64,000 nucleotides of DNA, from NCBI RefSeq assembly GCF_004353845.1, contig NZ_CP037864.1, forward strand, positions 558,001 to 622,000, given 5' to 3'. Below the pieces are notes generated by a model. It saw only the letters and a program-made list of their open reading frames with translations, searched no databases and was not told the DNA's origin. The DNA comes from Citrobacter arsenatis. Its GTDB lineage: Bacteria > Pseudomonadota > Gammaproteobacteria > Enterobacterales > Enterobacteriaceae. Position 1 is the first letter of the stretch; each line of letters opens with the position of its first letter. A program made the translations under genes and the position numbers. Below are positions 35,337 through 46,166 of this stretch, one piece after another.

Positions 35337-35801
35337 TTAACGCAAATGATGTACGACCTGGTTGCTGCTGCCGCGCCAGATCAGCGCCGGGTCTTTAAGA
35401 TCCTGCACAAATTTGCCATCGACCAGTACGTTGATGAGATCCACCACCTGCATTTGCGCAGCGTTAAGTTCCTCAAGCTTGTAGCCGGTCCACACCCAGA
35501 TATCTTTTCCCGGACACTCAGCGCGAATACGCTGTACCAGTTGCAGAATATCCGGCACGTTTTGCGGATGCAGCGGATCGCCGCCTGACAGCGAAATCCC
35601 CTGACGATGAATGCGCGTGTCGTTCAGATCGGCAACGATCTTGTCTTCCATCTCTTTGGTAAACGGCTGGCCAGAATTGAGTCGCCAGGTGCTTTTGTTA
35701 TAGCAACCGGGGCATTCATGTACGCACCCGGAAACAAACAGGGTGCAGCGCGTGCCGGGGCCATTGACGATGTCGACGGGATAATATTGATGGTATTGCA
35801 T
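35337..35801 (-). CDS. nrdG: Anaerobic ribonucleotide reductase activase NrdG
   Basis: Radical-SAM enzyme (154 residues) that installs the glycyl radical on NrdD under anaerobiosis. The cluster motif C26-x3-C30-x2-C33 (GCVHECPGCYNKST) is present. It lies downstream of nrdD with a BIME in the gap, as in E. coli. Confidence 0.97.
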   Translation of the reverse strand: MQYHQYYPVDIVNGPGTRCTLFVSGCVHECPGCYNKSTWRLNSGQPFTKEMEDKIVADLNDTRIHRQGISLSGGDPLHPQNVPDILQLVQRIRAECPGKDIWVWTGYKLEELNAAQMQVVDLINVLVDGKFVQDLKDPALIWRGSSNQVVHHLR

Positions 35802-35821
35802 AGAGGATGTCCAGAAAGAAT

Positions 35822-35904
35822 GTAGGCCGGATAAGGTGCTTGCACCGCATCCGGCAACATTGTGATGCCTGATGGCGACGCGATTGCGTCTTATCAGGCC
35901 TACG
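35822..35904. repeat. REP/BIME between nrdD and nrdG
   Basis: GTAGGCCGGATAAGG...GCATCCGGC and TGCCTGATGGCG...TTATCAGGCCTAC, two opposed units inside the nrdDG operon. Confidence 0.88.
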
Positions 35905-35921
35905 GCCTTTGCAAACGGAAA

Positions 35922-38060
<2,139 letters not shown>

Positions 38061-38086
38061 GATCACTCCATATTTATAAGAACAGG

Positions 38087-38095
38087 TTATCCACA
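38087..38095 (+). promoter_or_regulatory. Perfect DnaA box in the nrdD leader
   Basis: TTATCCACA, the exact DnaA-box consensus, 27 bases before the nrdD start codon. Confidence 0.6.
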
Positions 38096-38164
38096 GAGGT
38101 TGGGGAAGCGGCCATGGCTTTATTCATCTATCTGGCCAATGACTTCCCGCAATCCTGACCCACT

Positions 38165-38173
38165 TTATCCACA
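38165..38173 (+). promoter_or_regulatory. Second perfect DnaA box in the nrdD leader
   Basis: A second exact TTATCCACA in the same orientation, 78 bases from the first. Both fall inside the likely nrdD transcript leader. Confidence 0.6.
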
Positions 38174-38221
38174 ATTCCACCGTCAAGCGGTGTACTGTAG
38201 TTGTAGCAATTGTAGTCGATT

Positions 38222-38269
38222 AATACAACATATTGGGTCGGCGTGCATTTTAAGTTCTATATGTAGTGA
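38222..38269 (-). promoter_or_regulatory. Pair of NrdR-box-like sequences upstream of nrdD
   Basis: On the minus strand CCCAATATGTTGTATT (near 38222-38237) and TCACTACATATAGAAC (near 38254-38269) resemble the NrdR consensus ACACWATATWTWGTGT. Their centres are about 31 bp, three helical turns, apart, as is usual for NrdR pairs. Confidence 0.6.
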
Positions 38270-38279
38270 TTTGCATCAA
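38266..38279 (-). promoter_or_regulatory. FNR box proximal to the nrdD promoter
   Basis: On the minus strand TTGAT-GCAA-ATCAC matches TTGAT-N4-ATCAA at nine of ten bases. If this is the -33 site known for E. coli nrdD, transcription begins near 38239. Confidence 0.7.
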
Positions 38280-38296
38280 GGATGTTTACGATTTAT

Positions 38297-38310
38297 TTGA
38301 TGTAGCGCAA
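38297..38310 (-). promoter_or_regulatory. Distal FNR half-site upstream of nrdD
   Basis: TTGAT-GTAG-CGCAA on the plus strand keeps one full half-site. Its centre is 31 bp from the proximal FNR box, the spacing of the two FNR sites in E. coli. Confidence 0.5.
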
Positions 38311-38424
38311 AGTAAAAATCGGAGCGTACAGATGACGGGCAGTACAGCGATTGTAAATTGTGGGCAGAAAATTCTGATTAATTATTCAACAAAAACAGGA
38401 AGGTAAGCTAAGCGTATGTAATAA

Positions 38425-38452
38425 CGCCCGGTAGCGCTATGCGTACCGGGCC
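38425..38452. repeat. REP unit between nrdD upstream region and treC
   Basis: CGCCCGGTAGCGCTATGCGTACCGGGCC-type imperfect palindrome, placed just after the end of treC (minus strand). Confidence 0.75.
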
Positions 38453-38468
38453 TAAACATCATTGCAAG

Positions 38469-40121
38469 CTATTTTTGCACCCACCAGACGGCTTCAAAAG
38501 GACGCAGCGCCATGTCACCAGGTTGGCTGGCGACCTCGGCATAGTTGTGCATTAGCACCTGCCAGTTTCCGTCGGTCTGGGTCGGCTGCCAGTTCTGGAA
38601 GGTATCGCTCAGATTCGCAATGACCAGCAGCCGCTGCCCTTGCCATTGGCGTTGATAGCACCACAGGTGCGGACTGTCCGGTAGCAGATCCTGGTAGTCG
38701 CCCCAGGTGATAACCGGCTCCGCTTTGCGCAAGGCGATTAGCTTCTGATAGGCATAGAACACCGAGTCGGTATCGCTCAGCGCTGCCGCCACGTTGATAT
38801 CCGCCGTGTTGTCACACAGATTGATCCACGGCTCACCCGCGGTGAAGCCCGCGTGTTTGCTGGCATCCCACTGCATCGGCGTGCGGCTGTTATCACGGGA
38901 TTTACTGGCGAGGATCGCCAGCAGCTCTTGCGCATCGCGCCCCTGGCCGTTCAGGGCGGCAAACATGTTATGGCTTTCCACATCGCGATAATCGGTAATC
39001 TGGCTAAAGTGCGGGTTGGTCATGCCGATCTCTTCGCCCTGGTAGATGTAGGGCGTGCCCTGCATGCCGTGCAGCACCATCGCCAGCATTTTGGCGGCCG
39101 GAACGCGGTATTTCCCTGCATCGCCAAAACGCGACACGATGCGCGGCTGGTCGTGGTTACACCAGAACAGCGCATTCCAGGCCTGATTGTGCATGCCCTG
39201 CTGCCAATGGCGGAACAGGGTTTTGAGCGCCACATAGTCGGGTTTTGCTAACGTCCACTTCTCACCGTTAGGGTAATCCACTTTCAGGTGGTGGAAATTA
39301 AAGGTCATCGACAGTTCGCTGCCATCGAGTGCGGCGTACTGCTGGCAGTTTTCCAGCGTTGTGGACGACATTTCGCCGACCGTCATCAGGCTGCGGGGCG
39401 TGAAGACGTCGCGGTTCATCTCGCGTAAGAACGCATGCGCGCGCGGGCCGTCGGTATAAAAACGCCGCCCATCACCGTCAGGATCGTTCGGGAAGTCCTG
39501 ATCTTTAGAGATAAGATTCACCACGTCGAGACGCAGCCCGTCCACGCCGCGATCGGCCCAGAACTCGCACACTTTTTTAAGCTCGGCGCGGACCGCCGGA
39601 TTCTCCCAGTTAAGATCGGCCTGCTCCGGAGCAAAGAGGTGCAGATAGTACTGCTCGCTTTCGGCGTGCCAGCCCCAGGCGCTGCCGCCAAATTTGGAGC
39701 GCCAGTTATTCGGCGGGGAGTCTGGCGTGCCGTCGCGCCAGAGATAAAACTGACGATACGGACTGTTTTTATCCAGCGCTTCCCGAAACCAGGCGTGCTG
39801 GGTTGAGGTGTGGTTAAACACCATATCGAGAATAATACGGATGCCGCGTGCTTTCGCCTGCGCCACCAGTTCGTCAAAGTCTGCAAGCGTACCGTAGGCC
39901 GGATCGACAGACATGTAATCCGCGACGTCGTAGCCGTTATCAACCTGCGGCGAAATATAGAACGGGGTTAACCAGATGGCATCGACCCCCAGTTTTTGCA
40001 GATAGTCGAGACGCTGCGTTACGCCGCGTAAATCGCCGGTGCCGCTGCCGGTGGTGTCCTGAAAACTCTTGGGGTAAACCTGATAGATAACGCCGTTTTG
40101 CCACCAGTGGGGAATATTCAT
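38469..40121 (-). CDS. treC: Trehalose-6-phosphate hydrolase TreC
   Basis: Family GH13 enzyme hydrolysing trehalose 6-phosphate to glucose and glucose 6-phosphate in the cytoplasm. Catalytic blocks: GLRLDVVNLIS (nucleophile Asp), TVGEMSS (acid Glu) and WCNHDQPRIV (stabilising Asp). The ATG at 40119-40121 gives 550 residues beginning MNIPHWWQNGVIY, as in E. coli; the longer in-frame reading overlaps treB. It is second in the treBC operon. Confidence 0.97.
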   Translation of the reverse strand: MNIPHWWQNGVIYQVYPKSFQDTTGSGTGDLRGVTQRLDYLQKLGVDAIWLTPFYISPQVDNGYDVADYMSVDPAYGTLADFDELVAQAKARGIRIILDMVFNHTSTQHAWFREALDKNSPYRQFYLWRDGTPDSPPNNWRSKFGGSAWGWHAESEQYYLHLFAPEQADLNWENPAVRAELKKVCEFWADRGVDGLRLDVVNLISKDQDFPNDPDGDGRRFYTDGPRAHAFLREMNRDVFTPRSLMTVGEMSSTTLENCQQYAALDGSELSMTFNFHHLKVDYPNGEKWTLAKPDYVALKTLFRHWQQGMHNQAWNALFWCNHDQPRIVSRFGDAGKYRVPAAKMLAMVLHGMQGTPYIYQGEEIGMTNPHFSQITDYRDVESHNMFAALNGQGRDAQELLAILASKSRDNSRTPMQWDASKHAGFTAGEPWINLCDNTADINVAAALSDTDSVFYAYQKLIALRKAEPVITWGDYQDLLPDSPHLWCYQRQWQGQRLLVIANLSDTFQNWQPTQTDGNWQVLMHNYAEVASQPGDMALRPFEAVWWVQK

Positions 40122-40170
40122 GGTTGTTTCCTGGAAATACGTTGGGGCGCAACTGCGCCCCGAAGAAAAG

Positions 40171-41589
40171 TTAGACAATTTGTAATGTGCCCAGACGATG
40201 TTTGCGCTGGTAAACGAATGAGGTCAGTACCATTGGGATAACAATCGCAATGACCATCGCCATACCAAAGACCTGCCAGTAAGTCGGCTGGATGGAGAGG
40301 ATGCCCGGCAAACCGCCGACGCCAATCCCATTCGCCAACACACCGTTCAGACCGCACAGCAGTCCGGCGAGACCGGAGCCGATCATTGCGCACAGCATCG
40401 GGAAGCGGTATTTCAGGTTGATCCCGTACATTGCCGGTTCAGTTACTCCGAGATAAGCGGAGATCGCGGCAGGAACGGAGATTTCTCGTTCGTTGTGTTT
40501 TCGACTGGAGATAATGATCCCGACTACCGCCGAGGCCTGGGCGATATTCGACAGTGCGATCAGTGGCCATACCGGCGTACCGCCCATGCTCTGAATCATC
40601 TGCATGTCGATGGCCAGCGTGGTCTGATGCACGCCGGTGATCACCAGCGGGGCGTACAAGAAGCCGAACAGCGCCGCGCCGATAGGGGCAAAGCTGCCGG
40701 TCAGCAGATGACGGACCGCAAACGCGACGCCGTCGCCGATCATGCGGCCAAACGGACCGATAAAGGCGTGCGCAAGGAACACTGCAAGGATCAGCGAACA
40801 CACTGGGACTATCACCAGATACAGATAATCCGGGACGATGCGTTTCATGCGCGTTTCAATAAACCCGAGCGCCAGACCGGCCAGCAGTGCCGGAATAACC
40901 TGCGCCTGGTAGCCGACTTTCTCAATGCTGAACAGGCCGAAGTTCCACACTTCCGGCACCTGCTGACCGAGCAGATAGGCGTTCATTAACTGCGGTGAAA
41001 CCAGGGTCACGCCCAGTACAATTCCGAGGATCGGCGTACCGCCCATTTTCTTCACCGCCGACCAGCAGATCCCGACCGGCAAATAGAAGAAGATCGCCTC
41101 GCCAATCAGCCACAGGAAGTCATAAAGGGTTTTCAGCGAAGGATGCATCTGCGCCAGCGTCTGCCCGTTACTCATGGGCAGATCGCCGATCACGTTACGA
41201 AAACCTAAGATCAGGCCGCCGCTAATCAGCGCTGGCAGCAGCGGGAAGAAGATCTCCGCAAAATGAGAAATGAGCTGCTCGTGCCATTTCATATTCTGCC
41301 GAGCGGCTTTTTTCGCCTGCTCTTTGTCGGCGCTGGCCTGGCCGGTTGTCGCCAGTAGCGCTTGATAGTAATCGCCCACCTCGGTGCCAATCACCACCTG
41401 AAACTGTCCGGCGTTGGTGAAGCAGCCTTTGACCATTGGCAACAATTCGATCTCTTTCGGCCTGGCGTTTGCTGGCTGATTCAGCACAAAACGCAGGCGA
41501 GTAATGCAGTGACTCACCGTGGCGATATTGTCGCGCCCGCCTACCAGCTCAATCAGCCGGTCGATGTCTGCTTGTTTTATTTTGCTCAT
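40171..41589 (-). CDS. treB: Trehalose-specific PTS enzyme IIBC TreB
   Basis: Imports and phosphorylates trehalose to trehalose 6-phosphate. An N-terminal EIIB domain carries the phosphocysteine C28 (ATVSHCITRLRF); the EIIC membrane domain begins near residue 105 and includes GVTEPAMYGINLKYRFP. No EIIA is attached, so it relies on EIIA-glucose. 472 residues. First gene of treBC, with a TreR operator upstream. Confidence 0.97.
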   Translation of the reverse strand: MSKIKQADIDRLIELVGGRDNIATVSHCITRLRFVLNQPANARPKEIELLPMVKGCFTNAGQFQVVIGTEVGDYYQALLATTGQASADKEQAKKAARQNMKWHEQLISHFAEIFFPLLPALISGGLILGFRNVIGDLPMSNGQTLAQMHPSLKTLYDFLWLIGEAIFFYLPVGICWSAVKKMGGTPILGIVLGVTLVSPQLMNAYLLGQQVPEVWNFGLFSIEKVGYQAQVIPALLAGLALGFIETRMKRIVPDYLYLVIVPVCSLILAVFLAHAFIGPFGRMIGDGVAFAVRHLLTGSFAPIGAALFGFLYAPLVITGVHQTTLAIDMQMIQSMGGTPVWPLIALSNIAQASAVVGIIISSRKHNEREISVPAAISAYLGVTEPAMYGINLKYRFPMLCAMIGSGLAGLLCGLNGVLANGIGVGGLPGILSIQPTYWQVFGMAMVIAIVIPMVLTSFVYQRKHRLGTLQIV

Positions 41590-41694
41590 GATGATGTGTG
41601 TTCCCCGTAGACCGGAAAAGATGCTGTAGCGTCGTCATTCGGCAACTCTCTCGTTGTTGGCGCCAGAGTATATCGCCGATGAATATTTAAAAAT

Positions 41695-41706
41695 GGGAAC
41701 GTTCCC
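41695..41706. promoter_or_regulatory. TreR operator
   Basis: Perfect palindrome GGGAACGTTCCC, the LacI-family core bound by TreR, 106 bases before treB. A minus-strand TATACT (41667-41672) is a plausible treB -10, and a weak CRP-like TGTGATCTTCGCTGTG lies just upstream of the operator. Confidence 0.8.
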
Positions 41707-41746
41707 GAAACACAGCGAAGATCACAAATTAACGCTCAGAAAGCGA

Positions 41747-42694
41747 TCAGGAGAGGGTGGAAGGAATAATGATTTGTCGTGGTTCGCTACGGCCGTTGAT
41801 CTGTTCGATCAGCTGCGAGGCCGCTTGTCGCCCGGCTTCGGCGTATCCTGGATCGACGGTGATAATTTCCGGATGGAGGAATTTCATCAGCGGCGTGCTG
41901 CCCACGCTCGCCAACTGCAGGTTCTCTATTCGCTGTTCCTGTAGATATTTACTGACCCCAAGGGCGAGGGTATCCGTTGCGCAGACTAAGGCGGTGGTTT
42001 CCGGGGTGATGACGTTGGCGGCCTGCTCATAGCCCTGCTTCATGGCCAGACCCGGCAGCGCGGCGACGGGGTGCAGTTTATGTTTCTTACAGAACGCCAG
42101 GTAGGCTTCATGGCGGCGCTTACCGGTGGTCACGTCGCTATGAGGAACGCCAAGAAAGCTAATCTGCCGATGCTCGCGATCGTATAAACGCTGCATCAGG
42201 GTGCGAATGGCGCCCTCATCGTCATAGCAGACGGAGGCAAAGCCTTTGGCATCTCTGGCCAGCAGCACCAGCGAATCCTGCCAGGAGGCGAGCATCGATT
42301 CGGTTATGCCGGTAAAACCAAACAGCACCACGCCGTCAATATTGCGGCGTCTGAGCATGCCGAGGTGCTCCTCAACCAGCTCGGGTGAGAACTGGCTTTC
42401 CATCATGATCGGGTCGTAACCCTGCTCATAAAAGGCGGGCAGCATGGTTTGCACGGCGAGATTTTCCGAAAGCGAGTCCAGACGCGTGACGATTATCGCC
42501 ACCACCTTGTCGCTTTGCCCGCGCATGGCGCGTGCGGAGCGGGAAGGGGAAAAACCGTGCTGATTCATCACCGCTTCAACGCGTTCGCGGGTGCGTTCAC
42601 TCACGCCGCTTTCATTGTTGAGCACACGGGAAACGGTTGATTTTCCCACACCGCTTAAGCGGGCGATGTCTTTAATTGTCAGCCGGTTTTGCAT
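41747..42694 (-). CDS. treR: Trehalose operon repressor TreR
   Basis: LacI-family repressor, 315 residues, responding to trehalose 6-phosphate. Helix-turn-helix at residues 6-26 (IKDIARLSGVGKSTVSRVLN), then the effector domain. It precedes treB in the same direction and controls the operator at 41695. Confidence 0.97.
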   Translation of the reverse strand: MQNRLTIKDIARLSGVGKSTVSRVLNNESGVSERTRERVEAVMNQHGFSPSRSARAMRGQSDKVVAIIVTRLDSLSENLAVQTMLPAFYEQGYDPIMMESQFSPELVEEHLGMLRRRNIDGVVLFGFTGITESMLASWQDSLVLLARDAKGFASVCYDDEGAIRTLMQRLYDREHRQISFLGVPHSDVTTGKRRHEAYLAFCKKHKLHPVAALPGLAMKQGYEQAANVITPETTALVCATDTLALGVSKYLQEQRIENLQLASVGSTPLMKFLHPEIITVDPGYAEAGRQAASQLIEQINGRSEPRQIIIPSTLS

Positions 42695-42773
42695 CCTGTT
42701 TTCCCGTGTCGCGTGTGAAGTTATGCCAAATAGAGAATAACTTTACTCAAGCGCGGCGCAATGGGCAAAGTCT

Positions 42774-42808
42774 GGTATACGTTTGGTTTAGTTTCCATGG
42801 TTTATCAT
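42774..42808 (+). promoter_or_regulatory. PhoP box and -10 of the mgtA promoter
   Basis: Direct repeat GGTATA-N5-GGTTTA (42774-42790) fits the PhoP consensus (T/G)GTTTA-N5-(T/G)GTTTA. A -10 hexamer TATCAT (42803-42808) follows at the spacing seen in other mgtA promoters. Low magnesium would activate it through PhoPQ. The leader runs about 270 bases to mgtA. Confidence 0.85.
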
Positions 42809-42885
42809 AACGCCATAATTGCCACAAACCTTATGGTTTTCTGCGTATAATCCGCGGCGTTAATCATTCACTTACCGGAGGCTAT

Positions 42886-42939
42886 ATGGATCCCGATCCC
42901 ACCCCTCTCCCGAGATGGAGAAACACCCCTTTCCGGTAA
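42886..42939 (+). CDS. mgtL: mgtA leader peptide MgtL (17 aa)
   Basis: Translates as MDPDPTPLPRWRNTPFR, with prolines at 3, 5, 7, 9 and 15, behind a CGGAGG ribosome site. In Salmonella ribosome progress through the proline codons of mgtL couples proline and Mg2+ levels to mgtA elongation. The C-terminal half (WRNTPFR) differs from the Salmonella and E. coli versions that I recall, while the proline-rich part is kept. Confidence 0.85.
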   Translation: MDPDPTPLPRWRNTPFR

Positions 42940-42978
42940 GCCTGTCTTTCACTGTCTTACCGGAACTGTAAGACAGTG
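42932..42978 (+). promoter_or_regulatory. Mutually exclusive hairpins of the mgtA Mg2+-responsive leader
   Basis: TCCGGTAAG (42932-42940) can pair with CTTACCGGA (42956-42964). Alternatively CACTGTCTTAC (42950-42960) pairs with GTAAGACAGTG (42968-42978), an 11-bp perfect stem. The two share bases 42956-42960, so only one can form. This matches the switching stem-loops of the mgtA leader, which respond to Mg2+ and mgtL translation. Confidence 0.85.
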
Positions 42979-43083
42979 ACGTTCTGACGTCCCTGTTTTG
43001 ATTTTAAAATTGCCATCAGGCAAGGCTTTGCCACGCCTGAATGATTTACTGCGCCTGTTGAGACTGGTGCAGAGGGACTGCCT

Positions 43084-45792
43084 ATGTTCAAAAATATGAC
43101 TCGCCAGCTGTTTGCCCGGCTAAACCGCCATTTACCGCATCGTCTGGTGCATCGCGATCCGTTGCCTAATGCTCAGACCGTTGCCAGCACGCCGATCCCG
43201 CCTTCGCTGAGCGAACACTGCCTGAAAATGGCGTTGATGGACGAAGCCGCGCTGTGGAAAACGTTCGGCGCGCATCCGGAAGGGTTGAACGCCGCGGAAG
43301 TCGAAAACGCTCGCGAATTACATGGTGAAAACCAACTGCCGGCGCAGAAGCCGTCGCCATGGTGGGTGCATCTGTGGGTCTGCTATCGCAACCCGTTTAA
43401 TATTCTGCTGACCATCCTCGGTGCGATTTCCTATGCCACCGAAGACCTGTTTGCCGCTGGCGTCATCGCTCTGATGGTCGTCATCTCTACGCTGCTGAAT
43501 TTTGTGCAGGAGGCGCGTTCCACCAAAGCGGCAGATGCGCTGAAAGCGATGGTCAGCAACACCGCCACGGTGCTGCGCGTTATCAACGAGAAAGGGGAGA
43601 ACGGCTGGGTTGAACTACCGATCGACCAGTTGGTTCCCGGCGATATTATCAAGCTGGCGGCAGGGGATATGATCCCGGCCGACCTGCGCGTGTTGCAGGC
43701 GCGTGACCTGTTCGTGGCTCAGGCTTCGCTGACCGGTGAATCGCTGCCGGTGGAGAAAGTCGCAACCAGCCGCGACCCGCAGCAAAGCAACCCGCTGGAA
43801 TGCGATACCCTGTGCTTTATGGGCACCAACGTGGTGAGCGGAACAGCGCAGGCCATCGTGATTTCAACCGGAGCCAATACCTGGTTCGGGCAACTGGCGG
43901 GCCGCGTCAGCGAGCAGGAAAGCGAGCAGAATGCCTTCCAGAAAGGGATTGGTCGCGTCAGCATGTTGCTGATCCGCTTTATGCTGGTGATGGCGCCCAT
44001 TGTGCTTATCATTAACGGCTATACCAAAGGTGACTGGTGGGAAGCGGCGCTGTTCGCCCTGTCTGTGGCGGTGGGATTGACCCCGGAAATGCTGCCGATG
44101 ATCGTCACCTCGACGCTGGCGCGCGGGGCGGTGAAGCTGTCAAAACAAAAGGTCATCGTCAAACACCTCGACGCCATCCAAAACTTTGGCGCGATGGATA
44201 TCCTGTGTACCGATAAAACCGGCACCCTGACCCAGGATAAAATTGTGCTGGAGAATCATACCGATATCTCCGGTAAACCCAGCGAACACGTCCTGCATTC
44301 CGCGTGGCTGAACAGCCATTATCAGACCGGGCTGAAGAATCTGCTGGATACGGCGGTGCTGGAAGGCGTGGATGAAGAATCTGCCCGTCAGCTCTCTACC
44401 CGCTGGCAGAAAATTGATGAGATCCCGTTTGATTTTGAACGTCGCCGCATGTCGGTGGTGGTCGCGGAAGAAACCGATGTGCATCAACTGGTGTGCAAAG
44501 GCGCGCTACAGGAGATCCTCAGCGTCTGCACCCAGGTGCGCCACAACGGCGAGATTGTCCCATTGGATGAGGGCATGCTGCGTCGGGTGAAACGCGTTAC
44601 CGATACGCTGAATCGTCAGGGGCTGCGCGTAGTGGCGGTGGCCACCAAGTACCTGCCTGCGCGTGAGGGCGATTACCAGCGTATTGATGAATCCGACCTG
44701 ATCCTCGAAGGCTATATCGCGTTCCTCGATCCGCCGAAAGAGACCACCGCGCCGGCGCTCAAAGCGCTGAAAGCCAGCGGTATAACGGTGAAAATCCTCA
44801 CCGGCGATAGCGAGCTGGTGGCGGCGAAAGTGTGTCATGAAGTGGGGCTGGATGCGGGCGATGTGGTTATCGGTAGCAGCATTGAAGGGTTAAGCGATGA
44901 CGAACTGGCAACGCTTGCTCAGCGCACCACACTGTTTGCTCGCCTGACGCCAATGCACAAAGAGCGCATTGTCACGCTGCTCAAGCGCGAAGGCCATGTG
45001 GTTGGCTTTATGGGCGATGGCATCAACGACGCCCCGGCGCTGCGCGCTGCGGACATCGGTATCTCCGTTGACGGCGCGGTTGATATTGCACGTGAAGCCG
45101 CTGATATCATCCTGCTGGAAAAGAGCCTGATGGTGCTGGAAGAAGGGGTGATCGAAGGACGCCGCACCTTCTCGAACATGCTGAAATACATCAAAATGAC
45201 GGCCAGTTCTAACTTCGGTAACGTGTTTAGCGTATTGGTGGCGAGCGCCTTCTTACCGTTCCTGCCGATGCTGCCGCTGCACTTACTGATCCAGAACCTG
45301 CTGTACGATGTATCCCAGGTGGCGATTCCGTTTGATAACGTCGACGAAGAGCAGATCAAAAAGCCGCAGCGCTGGAATCCCGCCGAGTTGGGCCGCTTTA
45401 TGATCTTCTTTGGACCGATCAGCTCGATCTTCGACATTCTGACCTTTTGCCTGATGTGGTTCGTCTTCCATGCTAATACGCCAGAACATCAGACGTTGTT
45501 CCAGTCTGGCTGGTTCGTGGTGGGCCTGCTGTCGCAAACGCTGATTGTGCATATGATACGTACCCGTCGCGTGCCGTTCATCCAAAGCCGCGCCGCATGG
45601 CCGCTGATGCTAATGACGCTGGTGGTGATGGTGGTGGGCATTGCATTACCGTTCTCGCCGCTGGCCAGCTATCTGCAATTGCAGGCGCTGCCGCTGAGCT
45701 ACTTCCCGTGGCTGATTGCGATTCTGGCGGGTTACATGACATTAACCCAGTTAGTGAAAGGTTTTTATAGCCGCCGCTACGGCTGGCAGTAA
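43084..45792 (+). CDS. mgtA: Magnesium-transporting P-type ATPase MgtA
   Basis: P3B-type ATPase importing Mg2+ across the inner membrane, 902 residues. The phosphorylated aspartate is D377 in CTDKTGTLT; the TGES motif (ASLTGESLPVEK) and hinge GDGINDAPAL are present. Ten membrane helices are expected. It lies behind the PhoP box, mgtL and the leader hairpins, and ends at a strong terminator. Confidence 0.98.
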   Translation: MFKNMTRQLFARLNRHLPHRLVHRDPLPNAQTVASTPIPPSLSEHCLKMALMDEAALWKTFGAHPEGLNAAEVENARELHGENQLPAQKPSPWWVHLWVCYRNPFNILLTILGAISYATEDLFAAGVIALMVVISTLLNFVQEARSTKAADALKAMVSNTATVLRVINEKGENGWVELPIDQLVPGDIIKLAAGDMIPADLRVLQARDLFVAQASLTGESLPVEKVATSRDPQQSNPLECDTLCFMGTNVVSGTAQAIVISTGANTWFGQLAGRVSEQESEQNAFQKGIGRVSMLLIRFMLVMAPIVLIINGYTKGDWWEAALFALSVAVGLTPEMLPMIVTSTLARGAVKLSKQKVIVKHLDAIQNFGAMDILCTDKTGTLTQDKIVLENHTDISGKPSEHVLHSAWLNSHYQTGLKNLLDTAVLEGVDEESARQLSTRWQKIDEIPFDFERRRMSVVVAEETDVHQLVCKGALQEILSVCTQVRHNGEIVPLDEGMLRRVKRVTDTLNRQGLRVVAVATKYLPAREGDYQRIDESDLILEGYIAFLDPPKETTAPALKALKASGITVKILTGDSELVAAKVCHEVGLDAGDVVIGSSIEGLSDDELATLAQRTTLFARLTPMHKERIVTLLKREGHVVGFMGDGINDAPALRAADIGISVDGAVDIAREAADIILLEKSLMVLEEGVIEGRRTFSNMLKYIKMTASSNFGNVFSVLVASAFLPFLPMLPLHLLIQNLLYDVSQVAIPFDNVDEEQIKKPQRWNPAELGRFMIFFGPISSIFDILTFCLMWFVFHANTPEHQTLFQSGWFVVGLLSQTLIVHMIRTRRVPFIQSRAAWPLMLMTLVVMVVGIALPFSPLASYLQLQALPLSYFPWLIAILAGYMTLTQLVKGFYSRRYGWQ

Positions 45793-45806
45793 TCCTCAAT
45801 GTCTCT

Positions 45807-45845
45807 GCAGGATGGTGTTAATACCATCCTGCATTCTTTTTTTCA
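45807..45845 (+). terminator. mgtA terminator
   Basis: Ten-bp perfect stem GCAGGATGGT / ACCATCCTGC around a GTTAAT loop, followed by a run of T. Confidence 0.9.
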
Positions 45846-46166
45846 TTCGAAAGATATTCTCCCGAAATATTGGTGTTTTATTTTTATTGAAATACTAACG
45901 CGGCTAATTAGTATAAAACCGCGTCTTTTGCGTTGCTTTTTTATCAGGAAAACGATCTGCGTTGCAAAAATGAAACAGCGTGCTAAAAATTATAGAGCTT
46001 GGTTTTTTTTTGTGAAGGCAGTCATCGAAATAAATTGTTACACCAGTTAGTCTGCGCAGGTAACGTCGTTAAGAAAGTTTCTCGCTGCCCATTTTTAATT
46101 CCGGCAGTCATTTGCTCTGCAAGCTATTCCTGTTAATGGATATTATGAACTTCTGGAGAAGGACAA
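45846..46166. other. AT-rich gap before the TRAP genes with a weak CRP-like site
   Basis: The gap contains no convincing gene. TGTGA-AGGCAG-TCATC (46011-46026) resembles a CRP site in its left half. The ribosome site GGAGAAGG precedes the TRAP start. No regulator gene or palindromic operator is evident. Confidence 0.35.

Noticed and set aside
45799..46050. Possible 83-residue gene after mgtA
   Set aside because: It runs through the mgtA terminator, has no good ribosome site, and its AT-rich composition gives a low-complexity product.
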